Assembly (NCBI RefSeq): GCF_000620145.1
Contig: NZ_JHVM01000012.1
Coordinates: forward strand, 1 to 64,000
DNA length: 64,000 bases
Direction: 5' to 3'
Origin: Deefgea rivuli DSM 18356
GTDB taxonomy: Bacteria; Pseudomonadota; Gammaproteobacteria; Burkholderiales; Chitinibacteraceae
The notes below the pieces were generated by a model. The model saw nothing but the letters and a program-made list of their open reading frames with translations. It was not told where the DNA came from and ran no database searches. This document shows, piece after piece, positions 48,390-56,629 of the stretch (positions are counted from its first letter, which is position 1; each line of letters opens with the position of its first letter). The position numbers and the translations under genes are program-made.

Positions 48390-48442
48390 AGGTATATCAA
48401 TGTAGGCTTTATTCAGTAAAGCCTGTATTTATATACCTATAG
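48390..48442. repeat. GGTATAT palindromic repeat, copy 4
   Basis: A clear palindrome: ataggtatatcaatgtaggc at the left, gcctgtatttatatacctat at the right, around TTTATTCAGTAAA. It is the most symmetric copy. Confidence 0.75.
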
Positions 48443-48684
48443 CTAGGCTGATATTAATTATTGTACTGATGTGCTGCCTATTATGCCTGAAGCCGCTGGC
48501 TTGATGGGCGCGCAGGAAAGGCGTCGCTAACTGATTGTATTTAAAAGAGGAAGCTGTGAATTGAATTGTTGATCCATTTGGCATCGCCAGATGCAACGCG
48601 TGTGATTCCGCGCTAAAATCAGCGCCCGATCAAAAATTGATTGGGCGATTGAAGATAAATAATAAGTTTGCGTAAAAGGGTGTC

Positions 48685-49620
48685 ATGAGTATTTTTGAAA
48701 CGCTGATTTCCGTAATTGCAGCGATTGCCGTTTTTTTGTACGCCTTGGAAGGCTTTAGCCGCGAGTTGCAAAAGGTCGGTGGCGAAACGCTGCAAGATTG
48801 GTTGTGCAAAGTGACTGCCAATCGTTGGGCAGGGTTTGGTGTTGGCGCATTGGCGACGGCGATTTTGCAATCGAGCACGGCGGTATCGACGCTAACGACG
48901 ACGTTGGTGAACGCATCGGTGATTTCGTTTCGTGCCAGCTTGGGGATGTTGCTCGGTGCGAGCGTTGGCAAGACCAGCACGGTTTGGTTGGTGTCGCTGC
49001 AATTGACGGCAATTGGCCCGTTTTTTATTGCGCTTGGCGCTTTGGTGTCTTTGCTGCCCAAGCGGTTTGGGTTTTTTGGTCGTTCGCTGTTTTATTTCGG
49101 GATGATTTTTGCCGCGCTGGATTTGATCTCGCGCGCGGTGATGCCGCTGCGTGAATTGCCCGCCGTGATGGAATTGATGGCGCAAGCGAGCTCGCCTTTG
49201 GTGGGCGTTTTGGCGGGCGCGTTTATCACTTTAGTCGTGCAATCGAGCACGGTGACGACAGGTTTGGCGATTTTGTTGGTGCAGCAAGGGATGTTGCCAC
49301 CACAAGCGGCGATTGCAATTGCGTTTGGCGCGAATGCCGGCACGACATCGACCGCCTTACTCGCCAGCATGGGAATGAGCACCATCGCCAAAAAAACCGC
49401 ACGCTATAATTTCTTTTTTAAAACCACGGGTGTGATCGTGTTCTTTCCGCTGATTGTGCCGCTGTCGAATTTTTTGAATCAACACATCGACGACACAGGG
49501 CAAGTGGTGGCGGCAGCGCATTTGATTTTTAATTTGACGATGTCGCTGATTTTTATGCTGATGCTCAACCCGATTGTTAATTTTGCTGAGAAAAAACCAC
49601 TACCCGCTGTGACGCCTTAA
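48685..49620 (+). CDS. Na+/phosphate cotransporter family protein, short form
   Basis: A 311-residue membrane protein of the NptA/YjbB (PNaS) family with about eight membrane segments. The duplicated QSST motif, typical of sodium/phosphate cotransporters, occurs as ILQSSTAVSTLTTTLV near residue 60 and VVQSSTVTTGLAILLV near 187. It lacks the C-terminal PhoU-like domain of longer homologues. It may move phosphate in either direction; YjbB of E. coli exports it. AAAAGGG precedes ATG 48685. A hairpin terminator follows. Confidence 0.9.
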   Translation: MSIFETLISVIAAIAVFLYALEGFSRELQKVGGETLQDWLCKVTANRWAGFGVGALATAILQSSTAVSTLTTTLVNASVISFRASLGMLLGASVGKTSTVWLVSLQLTAIGPFFIALGALVSLLPKRFGFFGRSLFYFGMIFAALDLISRAVMPLRELPAVMELMAQASSPLVGVLAGAFITLVVQSSTVTTGLAILLVQQGMLPPQAAIAIAFGANAGTTSTALLASMGMSTIAKKTARYNFFFKTTGVIVFFPLIVPLSNFLNQHIDDTGQVVAAAHLIFNLTMSLIFMLMLNPIVNFAEKKPLPAVTP

Positions 49621-49660
49621 ACGATGCATAAGGCTCGATAGGCTTGCTATCGCGGGATGT

Positions 49661-49692
49661 AAAAGGGTATGCAAGGCATACCCTTTATTTTT
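49661..49692 (+). terminator. Terminator after the Na/Pi transporter gene
   Basis: Stem aaaagggtatgc with gcataccctttt-like sequence closes an AAG loop and ends in TTATTTTTG. It lies 41 bases after the stop codon. Confidence 0.85.
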
Positions 49693-50117
49693 GTGCTAAA
49701 TCTCACGATAAGGCTTCATTTCTATTGATTTTTTCCTGCTGTATTTCTCTGCCCATTTCCTAAAAATACTCTCGCATTTCTACTTTTGAATTGTCGCGCT
49801 TGGTAATTGTGCCAGCCTAAAAAACCACATTCGCATTATAATTAAATCGAATATAAAAATTACTTTTGGTTCTATAAATTCGATATCGCTTATTGCTTTG
49901 ATCGCTAAGGCAGGTAAGCCATCAATGCGTTATAGCTATAGACACAAATCAGAAATTGCCAATCTGTTCGTCATACCGGCGATGCTCTGTGTGTCTAAAG
50001 CGAGAAGTGGCGGTCAAATTATCATTACAGCTGGATTCCGGCCTTCGCCGGAATGACAAATTGATTGGTTTTCAGTGTTTTTTTGTAGAGATTAATGCCT
50101 CAACAGAGGAGGTTCAG
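49693..50117. other. 425-bp gene-free stretch with a dispersed repeat
   Basis: No gene is supportable here. A frame upstream of the TDT gene is open but runs through repeat DNA. At 49973-50062 lies one copy of a repeat that begins gtcataccggcg and ends with ctggattccggccttcgcc and GGAATGAC; the other copy is at 52268-52357. At about 49845-49895 is an AT-rich imperfect palindrome, atcgaatata versus ataaattcgat, which might be a regulator site. Confidence 0.6.
49973..50062. repeat. GTCATACCGGCG / CCGGAATGAC repeat, copy 1
   Basis: A ~90-bp unit starting gtcataccggcg and ending in ctggattccggccttcgcc plus GGAATGAC. The final CCGG-CCTTCG-CCGG is a tight hairpin. Such units are common in betaproteobacterial intergenic DNA. 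Confidence 0.7.
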
Positions 50118-51086
50118 ATGAAACAGATGATTAAGAAAGTACGCCACTTACCCACGCCGCTTGCAGGTTTGGCGCTGGGGATCGGTGGTTTGGGCATGTG
50201 TTTGGATGCGGTACTCCGCGCGCAAGGGCGCATTGAAACCGTTAGTGCGGCGCTAGCTTTACTGCTGCTCTTGGCGCTGTGCCTGCGCGTGGCGCTGCAT
50301 CCCGATACCTTAAAAGCTGATCTGAAACACCCCGTTGTTGGCAGTGTAGCGCCGACTTTTGCGATGGCCTTGATGGTGGTCAGCCACGGTATTTCGCTGT
50401 ATTGGCCGCAACTCGGTAGCGCGGTATGGTTGCTGGCGATTGCGATTCATCTGTATTTTTTAGTCGCGTTTATTCGCTATCGGCGGCGCGATTTTTCTTT
50501 GCATCATATGGTGCCCAGCTGGTTTGTGCCGCCAGTTGGCATTGCCGTTGCGGCGGTGGCGTGGACGGGCGAGTTCGGCAGTTTCACGCATGGGGTGGCT
50601 TGGGCTTGTATGGCGTTTGCGCTGCTTTGCTATGCGGTGATGATGCCGCTGATGTTTTATCGGATTATGTTCCGCGAGTCGATTCCAGTCGGCGCACAGC
50701 CAACGATTGCGATTTTAGCCGCGCCAGCCAGTTTAACCTTGGCAGCGTATCTACGCGTGTCACCCACGCCGTATCCCTTGCTGGTGATTGTCATGTTGGG
50801 CTTGGCCATCACGATGACGCTGATTGTGTATGGCGCGTTTATCCATCTGCTGCGGCTGCCATTTTCGCCCGGATATGCGGCGTTTACCTTCCCAATGGCA
50901 ATTGGCGCAACGGCTTTGTATCGAGTGGAAGCGGTGTTTGTGAAATGGCAACTACCCGCCGAGATGATCCGGCAAGTCGATATACTAGGGCGAATTGAGC
51001 TGGGTATTGCCACAGCAGTTATCAGCTATGTGGCGCTGCGCTTTGTGCTGTTTTTGCTGTGCGGTGATGAGCGCAAGCTGGCGTAG
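50118..51086 (+). CDS. TDT family transporter (TehA/SLAC1-like)
   Basis: A 322-residue membrane protein with about ten hydrophobic segments and the TehA/SLAC1 fold pattern: PTPLAGLALGIGGLGMCLD at about 10-28, and later APASLTLAAYLR. Family members are anion channels or exporters of tellurite, C4-dicarboxylates or sulfite. Which ion is moved here cannot be told. ATG 50118 is chosen for the strong AGAGGAGG before it. A longer frame, starting at 49956, goes through the repeat and is not credible. Confidence 0.87.
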   Translation: MKQMIKKVRHLPTPLAGLALGIGGLGMCLDAVLRAQGRIETVSAALALLLLLALCLRVALHPDTLKADLKHPVVGSVAPTFAMALMVVSHGISLYWPQLGSAVWLLAIAIHLYFLVAFIRYRRRDFSLHHMVPSWFVPPVGIAVAAVAWTGEFGSFTHGVAWACMAFALLCYAVMMPLMFYRIMFRESIPVGAQPTIAILAAPASLTLAAYLRVSPTPYPLLVIVMLGLAITMTLIVYGAFIHLLRLPFSPGYAAFTFPMAIGATALYRVEAVFVKWQLPAEMIRQVDILGRIELGIATAVISYVALRFVLFLLCGDERKLA

Positions 51087-51119
51087 TCGTATGGTGCGAT
51101 AAGCCTGCGTTCATTTGAA

Positions 51120-51596
51120 TCAGCGTGCAGGATATGGTTTTTTTGAAATATATCGATGGTATAGCCACGCAACGCCCATTAATAAAAGCGCACCGCTCAA
51201 TACTGGCGTAAATAAAAAGCTCCAACCCAAAGGTTTGGCGGCGAGGAAAATCAGCAAGGGATTGGCTCCTGCCGGCGGATGCAGCGTTTTGCTGAGCACC
51301 ATCAGTCCAATACCCAGCCCGACCGCCACTGAGGCCATCAGCGGCAAATGCGGCCATAGTGCAAACCACAGTAAGCCAATTGCGGTGGTAATAAGGTGGC
51401 CGCCGATCAGGCTGCGCGGCTGTGCCAACGGTGATTCGGGTACGGCAAACAGCAGCACGCACGATGCACCAAACGGCGCCATAATCAGCGGCAAGCCGCT
51501 TTGCTGCCCGACCAAAAGTAAGATTAAAATCGCCAACGTTGCGCCGATGGTGGCGTAGCTGGCGCGGCGGATAGGGCTGAGGCTAGCAAAGCTCAT
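51120..51596 (-). CDS. HPP family integral membrane protein
   Basis: A 158-residue protein with four or five membrane segments and the HPP motif in KTLHPPAGANPLL, about residues 110-122. The start SFASLSPIRRASYATIGATLAILILLLVG and MAPFGASCVLLFAVPESPLAQPRSLIGGH are typical. HPP proteins are linked in cyanobacteria to nitrite transport, but this small form is uncharacterised. Its first 14 bases overlap the end of the TetR regulator gene upstream, so it is probably co-transcribed and controlled by it. Confidence 0.88.
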   Translation of the reverse strand: MSFASLSPIRRASYATIGATLAILILLLVGQQSGLPLIMAPFGASCVLLFAVPESPLAQPRSLIGGHLITTAIGLLWFALWPHLPLMASVAVGLGIGLMVLSKTLHPPAGANPLLIFLAAKPLGWSFLFTPVLSGALLLMGVAWLYHRYISKKPYPAR

Positions 51597-52158
51597 TGTG
51601 GGTTCCTGTTGCAAGTTGCAGTAAATGGGCGTGTTGGCGCTGCAATGACGCCATCGAGCCGCGAATCCGTTGCAGCAAAATCCCGCCGTGCACGCTGGCC
51701 AGCGCATCATCGGCCATTTGCTGCGCTTGTTGCTCTGGATAAAGCGGGCGAAATACACAGGCGTAAACTTCCGCCCATTGTGCAAAAAATGCCTGAATAC
51801 AGGGCTGAAATAAGGAGGTAGGCGCAGCCAGTTCGAGGCTTAAATTCGCCAACAGACAGCCATCAGGATGCTGGCTAAAAAACACCTCAACCGCCTGATT
51901 AAACGCCGCCAACTCAGCCGCGCCCGCTTGCGGCGCATCCAGCACCAAGCTAAAAAGCTCGCGGCGGAAATACTCGCTGACGCGGTTCAGCGCCGCCACC
52001 GCCAGCGCCTCTTTGCTATCAAAATGATGATACAAGCTGCCTTTGCTAATCCCGCAAGCGGCAACAATATCGCTCACACTGGTCGCGCTATAGCCCTTTT
52101 GCCGGAACAGTGCCGTCGCCACATCGACCAATTCTTGTTTGTCTGCCAGTTTTGCCAT
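51583..52158 (-). CDS. TetR family transcriptional regulator
   Basis: A 191-residue regulator. The N-terminal DNA-binding domain is KQELVDVATALFRQKGYSATSVSDIVAACGISKGSLYHHFDSKEAL, about residues 7-52. The C-terminal ligand domain has FFSQHPDGCLLANLSLELA with a cysteine, similar to AcuR/NemR-like members that sense electrophiles (weak analogy). It forms an operon with the HPP gene, and a palindrome 21 bases before its start may be its own operator. Confidence 0.92.
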   Translation of the reverse strand: MAKLADKQELVDVATALFRQKGYSATSVSDIVAACGISKGSLYHHFDSKEALAVAALNRVSEYFRRELFSLVLDAPQAGAAELAAFNQAVEVFFSQHPDGCLLANLSLELAAPTSLFQPCIQAFFAQWAEVYACVFRPLYPEQQAQQMADDALASVHGGILLQRIRGSMASLQRQHAHLLQLATGTHNELC

Positions 52159-52178
52159 CAGTATTCCTTATTTAGACA

Positions 52179-52195
52179 AAACATACCGTACGTTT
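52179..52195. promoter_or_regulatory. Possible TetR operator
   Basis: A 17-base near-palindrome, aaacataccgtacgttt, lies 21 to 37 bases upstream of the tetR-type start codon. The half-sites AAAC.TAC and GTAC.TTT are related by symmetry with one mismatch pair. This form is common among TetR-family operators. Confidence 0.6.
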
Positions 52196-52267
52196 GGTTT
52201 TTTAGCAATTAAATGTTGCTGGGGTTTGCAGTAGAGTCTGTGAAGCCAGTACGCGAGATGAAATGAT

Positions 52268-52357
52268 CAATTGTCATACCGGCGTAGGCTGGTATCTAGA
52301 GCGATGGCAAAATCACCATTGCAGCAGGATTCTGCCCTATGCCGGAATAATGATTTG
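52268..52357. repeat. GTCATACCGGCG / CCGGAAT repeat, copy 2
   Basis: Starts gtcataccggcgtaggctgg and ends ctgccctatgccggaataatg. It is a diverged relative of 49973-50062 and lies between the TetR gene and fabI. Confidence 0.6.
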
Positions 52358-52610
52358 ATGAAAATTGGGTTTTAGTCCGAGTAAATGGTGACGAGTTAAT
52401 CGCGATGTCGATCAAGCCCCGCAGCGCACATTAAAAGCAATTTAAAGTTTTGGCGTGTTATTTTTTTGGCAATTACCTTATAAAAATAGAGATATTATTG
52501 TAATATTTTGCATGTATATTTTTTACATTTGCTTTTTAAAAGCTGTCTAATGGCCTAGGTAAAGTGCGAAGGAGCATCCCTCCTTGTCGACAACTAAACG
52601 GAAATGACTG
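52358..52610. other. AT-rich upstream region of the fabI operon
   Basis: About 250 bases without a gene. From 52440 to 52550 it is unusually AT-rich, with runs such as taatattttgcatgtatatt, and may hold the operon promoter. TTGGCA at 52471-52476 is a candidate -35, but no single -10 stands out. The ribosome binding site of fabI is weak (about CGGAAATGACTG). Confidence 0.4.
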
Positions 52611-53393
52611 ATGTCTATTGAAAATCCTGCTCCTATTCTTGCTGGCTACAAAGCACTCGTCATCGGCATCGCTAACGAAGACTCGATTGCCTATGGCTGC
52701 GCGCAGGCGTTCCGCGCCGTTGGCGCTGATGTGGCTGTGACTTATTTGAATGAAAAAGCGAAACCCCACGTCGAGCCGCTGGCGCAGGCACTGAATGCCG
52801 CTATTTTTGCGCCACTGGATGTCTCGCAGCCGGGCGAGCTAGAGGCTTTGTTTGCACGAATCGAAAAGGAATGGGGCAAGCTGGATATCTTGGTGCACTC
52901 GATTGCTTCGGCGAAAAAAGAAGATATCAAAGGCGATCTACTCGATTGCTCGGCAGATGGTTTCGCGCTGGCGATGGATATTTCAGTGCACTCGCTGATT
53001 CGCATGAGCAAACTCGCCGCACCATTGATGAAAGACGGCGGTAGTATTTTTGCAATGACCTATCAGGGCGCCAGTAAGGTCGTTCCCAACTATAACGTCA
53101 TGGGCCCGGTGAAAGCCGCGCTGGAAGCCTCTTGCCGCTATTTGGCGTATGAGCTGGGGCCGCAAGGCATTCGCGTTCATCCGATTTCCCCAGGTCCACT
53201 CAAAACTCGCGCCGCGTCGGGGCTGAAAGACTTTGATCAGTTGCTGAATGAAGCGGCTGAGCGCGCGCCGCTGGGCGAGTTGGTCGACATCATGGATGTT
53301 GGTTACACCTGCGCCTATCTCGCAACCCCTTATGCCCGCCGCCTCACTGGTGAAACGATCTATATCGATGGCGGCGTCAACATCATGGCGTAA
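52611..53393 (+). CDS. fabI: Enoyl-ACP reductase, FabI type
   Basis: A 260-residue short-chain dehydrogenase of the FabI class, which reduces enoyl-ACP with NAD(P)H. The cofactor motif is GIANEDSIAYGCAQAF at about residues 19-34. The catalytic pair is Tyr161 and Lys168 (Y-x6-K) in NYNVMGPVKAAL, with Tyr151 matching the second E. coli tyrosine. SPGPLKTRAASGL and IYIDGGVNIM complete the pattern. The variant GIANEDS instead of GVASKLS, and its place before a PHA-synthase-like gene, suggest a paralogue with an acyl-CoA or ACP role in this operon. It may equally be the only FabI of the cell. Confidence 0.92.
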   Translation: MSIENPAPILAGYKALVIGIANEDSIAYGCAQAFRAVGADVAVTYLNEKAKPHVEPLAQALNAAIFAPLDVSQPGELEALFARIEKEWGKLDILVHSIASAKKEDIKGDLLDCSADGFALAMDISVHSLIRMSKLAAPLMKDGGSIFAMTYQGASKVVPNYNVMGPVKAALEASCRYLAYELGPQGIRVHPISPGPLKTRAASGLKDFDQLLNEAAERAPLGELVDIMDVGYTCAYLATPYARRLTGETIYIDGGVNIMA

Positions 53394-53458
53394 GCCTGTT
53401 ATAGCACTATCCTGCGCGCCTTCATCAGGTGCGAGAGCCGCTCACTTTGGAGAATTCT

Positions 53459-55678
53459 ATGCCCAAGAGTACCAACACGACTGCCACCAAGGTAGTTTCA
53501 GATCGCACTACGGGCACATCGCCGAACCTGATGAACGCGACCCTGCAAGCATGGACAGCGCCGGGTGAATATGCCGTCGACGTGATGCAGCGCACGATTT
53601 TGTACTGGGATTTGTTGCGTCAGCGCAGCGAACAATATTATGTGCAAAAAGAAAAAGCCGTACCGCATGTATTGAGTTTCGACGCCGAGCTGGTGCTCGA
53701 TGCTCGTACGTTTGCCCGACCAGTGAATTATTTGCTGGTGCGCGTTAATCCACCCAAAGGCGTAACGATCAATCAACAGCAGCGCCCGTTTGTTGTGGTT
53801 GATCCACGTGCGGGTCACGGCCCCGGCATTGGCGGCTTTAAAGCCGATAGTGAGCTGGGTGTCGCGATGGCCGCTGGGCATCCATGCTATTTCGTTGGCT
53901 TTACGCCTGACCCCATGCCCGGTCAAACCATCGAAGACATCATGCATGCCGAGGCGATTTTTCTTGAGAAAGTCATCGAGCTACACCCTGATGCAGAGGG
54001 TAAACCTTGCATCATCGGCAATTGCCAAGCGGGTTGGGCGGTGATGATGCTGGCGGCAACCCGACCTGAATTATGTGGTCCGGTGATTATTCCTGGCTCG
54101 CCATTGTCTTATTGGGCGGGCGTGGAAGGCGAAAATCCAATGCGTTACACCGGCGGTTTAAGCGGTGGCAGCTGGATTACGGCCTTCACTAGCGATTTGG
54201 GGAATGGCAAATTCGACGGCGGCCATTTGGTTAAAAACTTTGAAAACCTCAACCCGTCCAATACCCTATGGAGCAAGAGCTACGACATTTGGTCGAATAT
54301 TGATAAGGGGGCGGCGCGTTTTCTTGAGTTTGAAAAATGGTGGGGCGGTCACGTTAATTTGAATGGTGAAGAAATTCAGTGGATCGTGGATCAACTCTTT
54401 ATCGGTAATAAGCTCTCGACTGTACAAATTGTCACTAGCGAGGGCGAGCGCATCGATTTGCGAAATATCCGCTCACCGATTATTTGCTTTTGCTCCAAAG
54501 GCGACAATATCACGCCGCCGCAACAAGCTCTGGGCTGGATCAACGATCTCTATGCGACAGATGATGATGTTCGCGCCTGCGGCCAAACGATTATTTATGC
54601 GATTCATGAAAGCGTCGGCCACCTCGGGATTTTCGTTTCAGGTGGCATTGCTAAAAAAGAGCATCAAGAATTTGCGAGCAATATCGATTTTATCGATGTG
54701 TTGCCGCCCGGCCTCTATGAAGCCGTGATGACGGAAAAAAGTGCCGATGTGCACAATTCTGAGCTGGCGAATGGCGATTGGATCGTCCGCTTTGAACCAC
54801 GTACCTTGGCGGATATCCGCAGCATCGTGCAGCCCAATCCAGCTAACGAGCGCCGTTTTTCTGCAGTGCAGCGGGTTTCGGAAATGAATCTCGACCTATA
54901 TCGCAGCGTGTTCCAGCCTATCGTCCGAGCAACAATGAATGAGCAAACCGCCGAGTTGATTAAGCAGCTCAATCCATCCGATTTGTCCGATCAGCTATTT
55001 TCCAGTCGTAATCCTTTGATGCAACCCCTCGCACAGCTCGCTGAACTCGTGCGCCAGCAGCGTCAACCCGTGTCTGCGGATAATCCGCTGCTGGCGTGGC
55101 AAGGCATGATGTCGGATGGGATTGTTGCGGCACTAGATAGCTATCGTGATTTACGTGATAGCGGCATGGAGCAAATTTTCCTCGCTATTTATGGCTCGCC
55201 AGCCTTGCAGCTGATCCTTGGTTTGTCAGATCCCGAGGCGTCGCAACGTGTAGCACCCGCGCTTGATCCAGAGCGGATGGCATTTATCCAGCAACGCATT
55301 GCTGAGCTGAAAGCGAATATTACCGAGGGTGGCGCGCGTGAAGCTGTGATTCGTGTGCTGCTTTATATCGGCATGGCGGGAGCGGGGGCTGATGAGCGCA
55401 GCTTTAATCAATTACGCTTGATTCGGGCTGAGCATGATGGACAAAGCCTCGTCGAGTTTAAGCAAACTGTGCGCGAGCAATATTTTTCCTTGCTGCTTGA
55501 TCGTGAAGCCGCACTGACTGCCATTCCTAAAATGTTACCGACCACGGCTGCGGCGCGCACAAAAATGCTGGCGATGATTCAGCGCATCGTTCAAGCCAAA
55601 GGCTCAGTGAGTGGCGAGGCTGCTGAGCGATTGGCTGAGATTGAAGCGCTGTTTAATGCTACGAAAACACCTCAATAA
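53459..55678 (+). CDS. DUF3141 protein, PHA-synthase-like alpha/beta hydrolase
   Basis: A 739-residue protein of the DUF3141 family. The first ~400 residues look like a poly-3-hydroxyalkanoate synthase PhaC. They have a lipase-like box with cysteine, GNCQAG (Cys189), then Asp349 in CSKGDNITPP and His388 in HESVGHLG, in the order of the PhaC Cys-Asp-His triad. The upstream block, FVVVDPRAGHGPGIGGFK, replaces the usual PhaC oxyanion part. The rest, about 400-739, is helical with no recognised domain. ATG 53459 follows TTGGAG. It lies 65 bases after fabI and nine before ptb. Function is unknown; polyester synthase or acyltransferase activity is an inference. Confidence 0.85.
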   Translation: MPKSTNTTATKVVSDRTTGTSPNLMNATLQAWTAPGEYAVDVMQRTILYWDLLRQRSEQYYVQKEKAVPHVLSFDAELVLDARTFARPVNYLLVRVNPPKGVTINQQQRPFVVVDPRAGHGPGIGGFKADSELGVAMAAGHPCYFVGFTPDPMPGQTIEDIMHAEAIFLEKVIELHPDAEGKPCIIGNCQAGWAVMMLAATRPELCGPVIIPGSPLSYWAGVEGENPMRYTGGLSGGSWITAFTSDLGNGKFDGGHLVKNFENLNPSNTLWSKSYDIWSNIDKGAARFLEFEKWWGGHVNLNGEEIQWIVDQLFIGNKLSTVQIVTSEGERIDLRNIRSPIICFCSKGDNITPPQQALGWINDLYATDDDVRACGQTIIYAIHESVGHLGIFVSGGIAKKEHQEFASNIDFIDVLPPGLYEAVMTEKSADVHNSELANGDWIVRFEPRTLADIRSIVQPNPANERRFSAVQRVSEMNLDLYRSVFQPIVRATMNEQTAELIKQLNPSDLSDQLFSSRNPLMQPLAQLAELVRQQRQPVSADNPLLAWQGMMSDGIVAALDSYRDLRDSGMEQIFLAIYGSPALQLILGLSDPEASQRVAPALDPERMAFIQQRIAELKANITEGGAREAVIRVLLYIGMAGAGADERSFNQLRLIRAEHDGQSLVEFKQTVREQYFSLLLDREAALTAIPKMLPTTAAARTKMLAMIQRIVQAKGSVSGEAAERLAEIEALFNATKTPQ

Positions 55679-55687
55679 GGGAGCGCT

Positions 55688-56629
55688 ATGGAACGCAAAC
55701 ACGAGAAATATGAGCAGTTGATTGCCCGCTGCAAAGCGTTAGCTCCAGCCGCAACGGCGGTGGCGCATCCTTGCGACGAAAGCTCGCTGCGCGGCGTGGT
55801 CGAGGCCGCTGAAATCGGAATTTTGCAACCGATATTGGTCGGCCCGCGTGGAAAAATAGAAGCGGTGGCGGCGCAATTTGGGCTGGATATTTCGCGATTT
55901 GAATTGGTCGATGCGCCGCATAGCCAAGCTTCGGCAGAGATGGCGGTGCAATTGGTTCGCGAAGGCAAAGCGGCGCTGCTAATGAAAGGCAGCTTGCATA
56001 CCGATGAGCTGATGGCGGCCGTAGTACGTAGTGCCACGGGGCTACGAACTGCACGCCGTATCAGCCATGCTTTTATTATGGATGTGCCGAGTTTAGATCG
56101 GGCGATCATCATCACCGACGCCGCGATCAATATCATCCCGACGCTGAAAGACAAGGTGCATATCGTGCAAAACGCCATCGATCTGGCGCACGCACTGGGT
56201 TTTGCTGAGCCGAAGGTGGCGATTTTGTCGGCGATGGAAACGGTGAATCCTGATATTCCATCCACAGTCGAAGCGGCTGCGCTGTGCAAAATGGCAGATC
56301 GCAAGCAAATTACGGGCGGCATTCTCGATGGCCCATTGGCATTAGACAATGCGATCAATTTGAAGGCTGCCCAGATCAAAAAAATCGACTCACCTGTTGC
56401 CGGTGTTGCCGATATCCTCGTAGCGCCCGATCTTGAGTCCGGCAATATGTTGGCGAAAAGTCTGACCTTTTTGGCCGGTGCCGATGCGGCTGGGATTGTC
56501 TTGGGCGCGCGAGTGCCGATTATTCTGACTAGTCGTGCCGACTCGGTGATGACCCGCTTAGCGTCTTGTGCCGTTGCGGCCTTGGTCGCCGAAGCGAACC
56601 GAGTCAATTCAAGCCAAGTGGGGGTGTGA
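55688..56629 (+). CDS. Phosphate acetyl/butyryltransferase
   Basis: A 313-residue enzyme of the PTA/PTB family that swaps CoA for phosphate on acyl-CoA. It has the short form without regulatory domains. Marks are LLMKGSLHTDELMAAVV at about residues 97-113, HAFIMDVPS, ITDAAINIIPTL and GGILDGPLALDNAINLKAA, closest in style to phosphotransbutyrylases and the PTA part of bifunctional enoyl-CoA hydratase fusions. It follows the DUF3141 gene after nine bases, with AAGGGAG before ATG 55688, and overlaps the kinase gene. Chain length preference cannot be read from sequence. Confidence 0.9.
   Translation: MERKHEKYEQLIARCKALAPAATAVAHPCDESSLRGVVEAAEIGILQPILVGPRGKIEAVAAQFGLDISRFELVDAPHSQASAEMAVQLVREGKAALLMKGSLHTDELMAAVVRSATGLRTARRISHAFIMDVPSLDRAIIITDAAINIIPTLKDKVHIVQNAIDLAHALGFAEPKVAILSAMETVNPDIPSTVEAAALCKMADRKQITGGILDGPLALDNAINLKAAQIKKIDSPVAGVADILVAPDLESGNMLAKSLTFLAGADAAGIVLGARVPIILTSRADSVMTRLASCAVAALVAEANRVNSSQVGV

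Noticed and set aside
49956-50117. N-terminal extension of the TDT transporter
   Set aside because: The extra 54 codons cover a GTCATACCGG repeat. ATG 50118 has a full AGAGGAGG.
55672-56607. A 311-codon open frame antisense to the phosphotransacylase gene
   Set aside because: It is almost as long as the real gene but has no known motifs, is rich in Ala, Ser and Ile from reversed codons, and no ribosome binding site is seen. The plus strand has clear PTA/PTB motifs.
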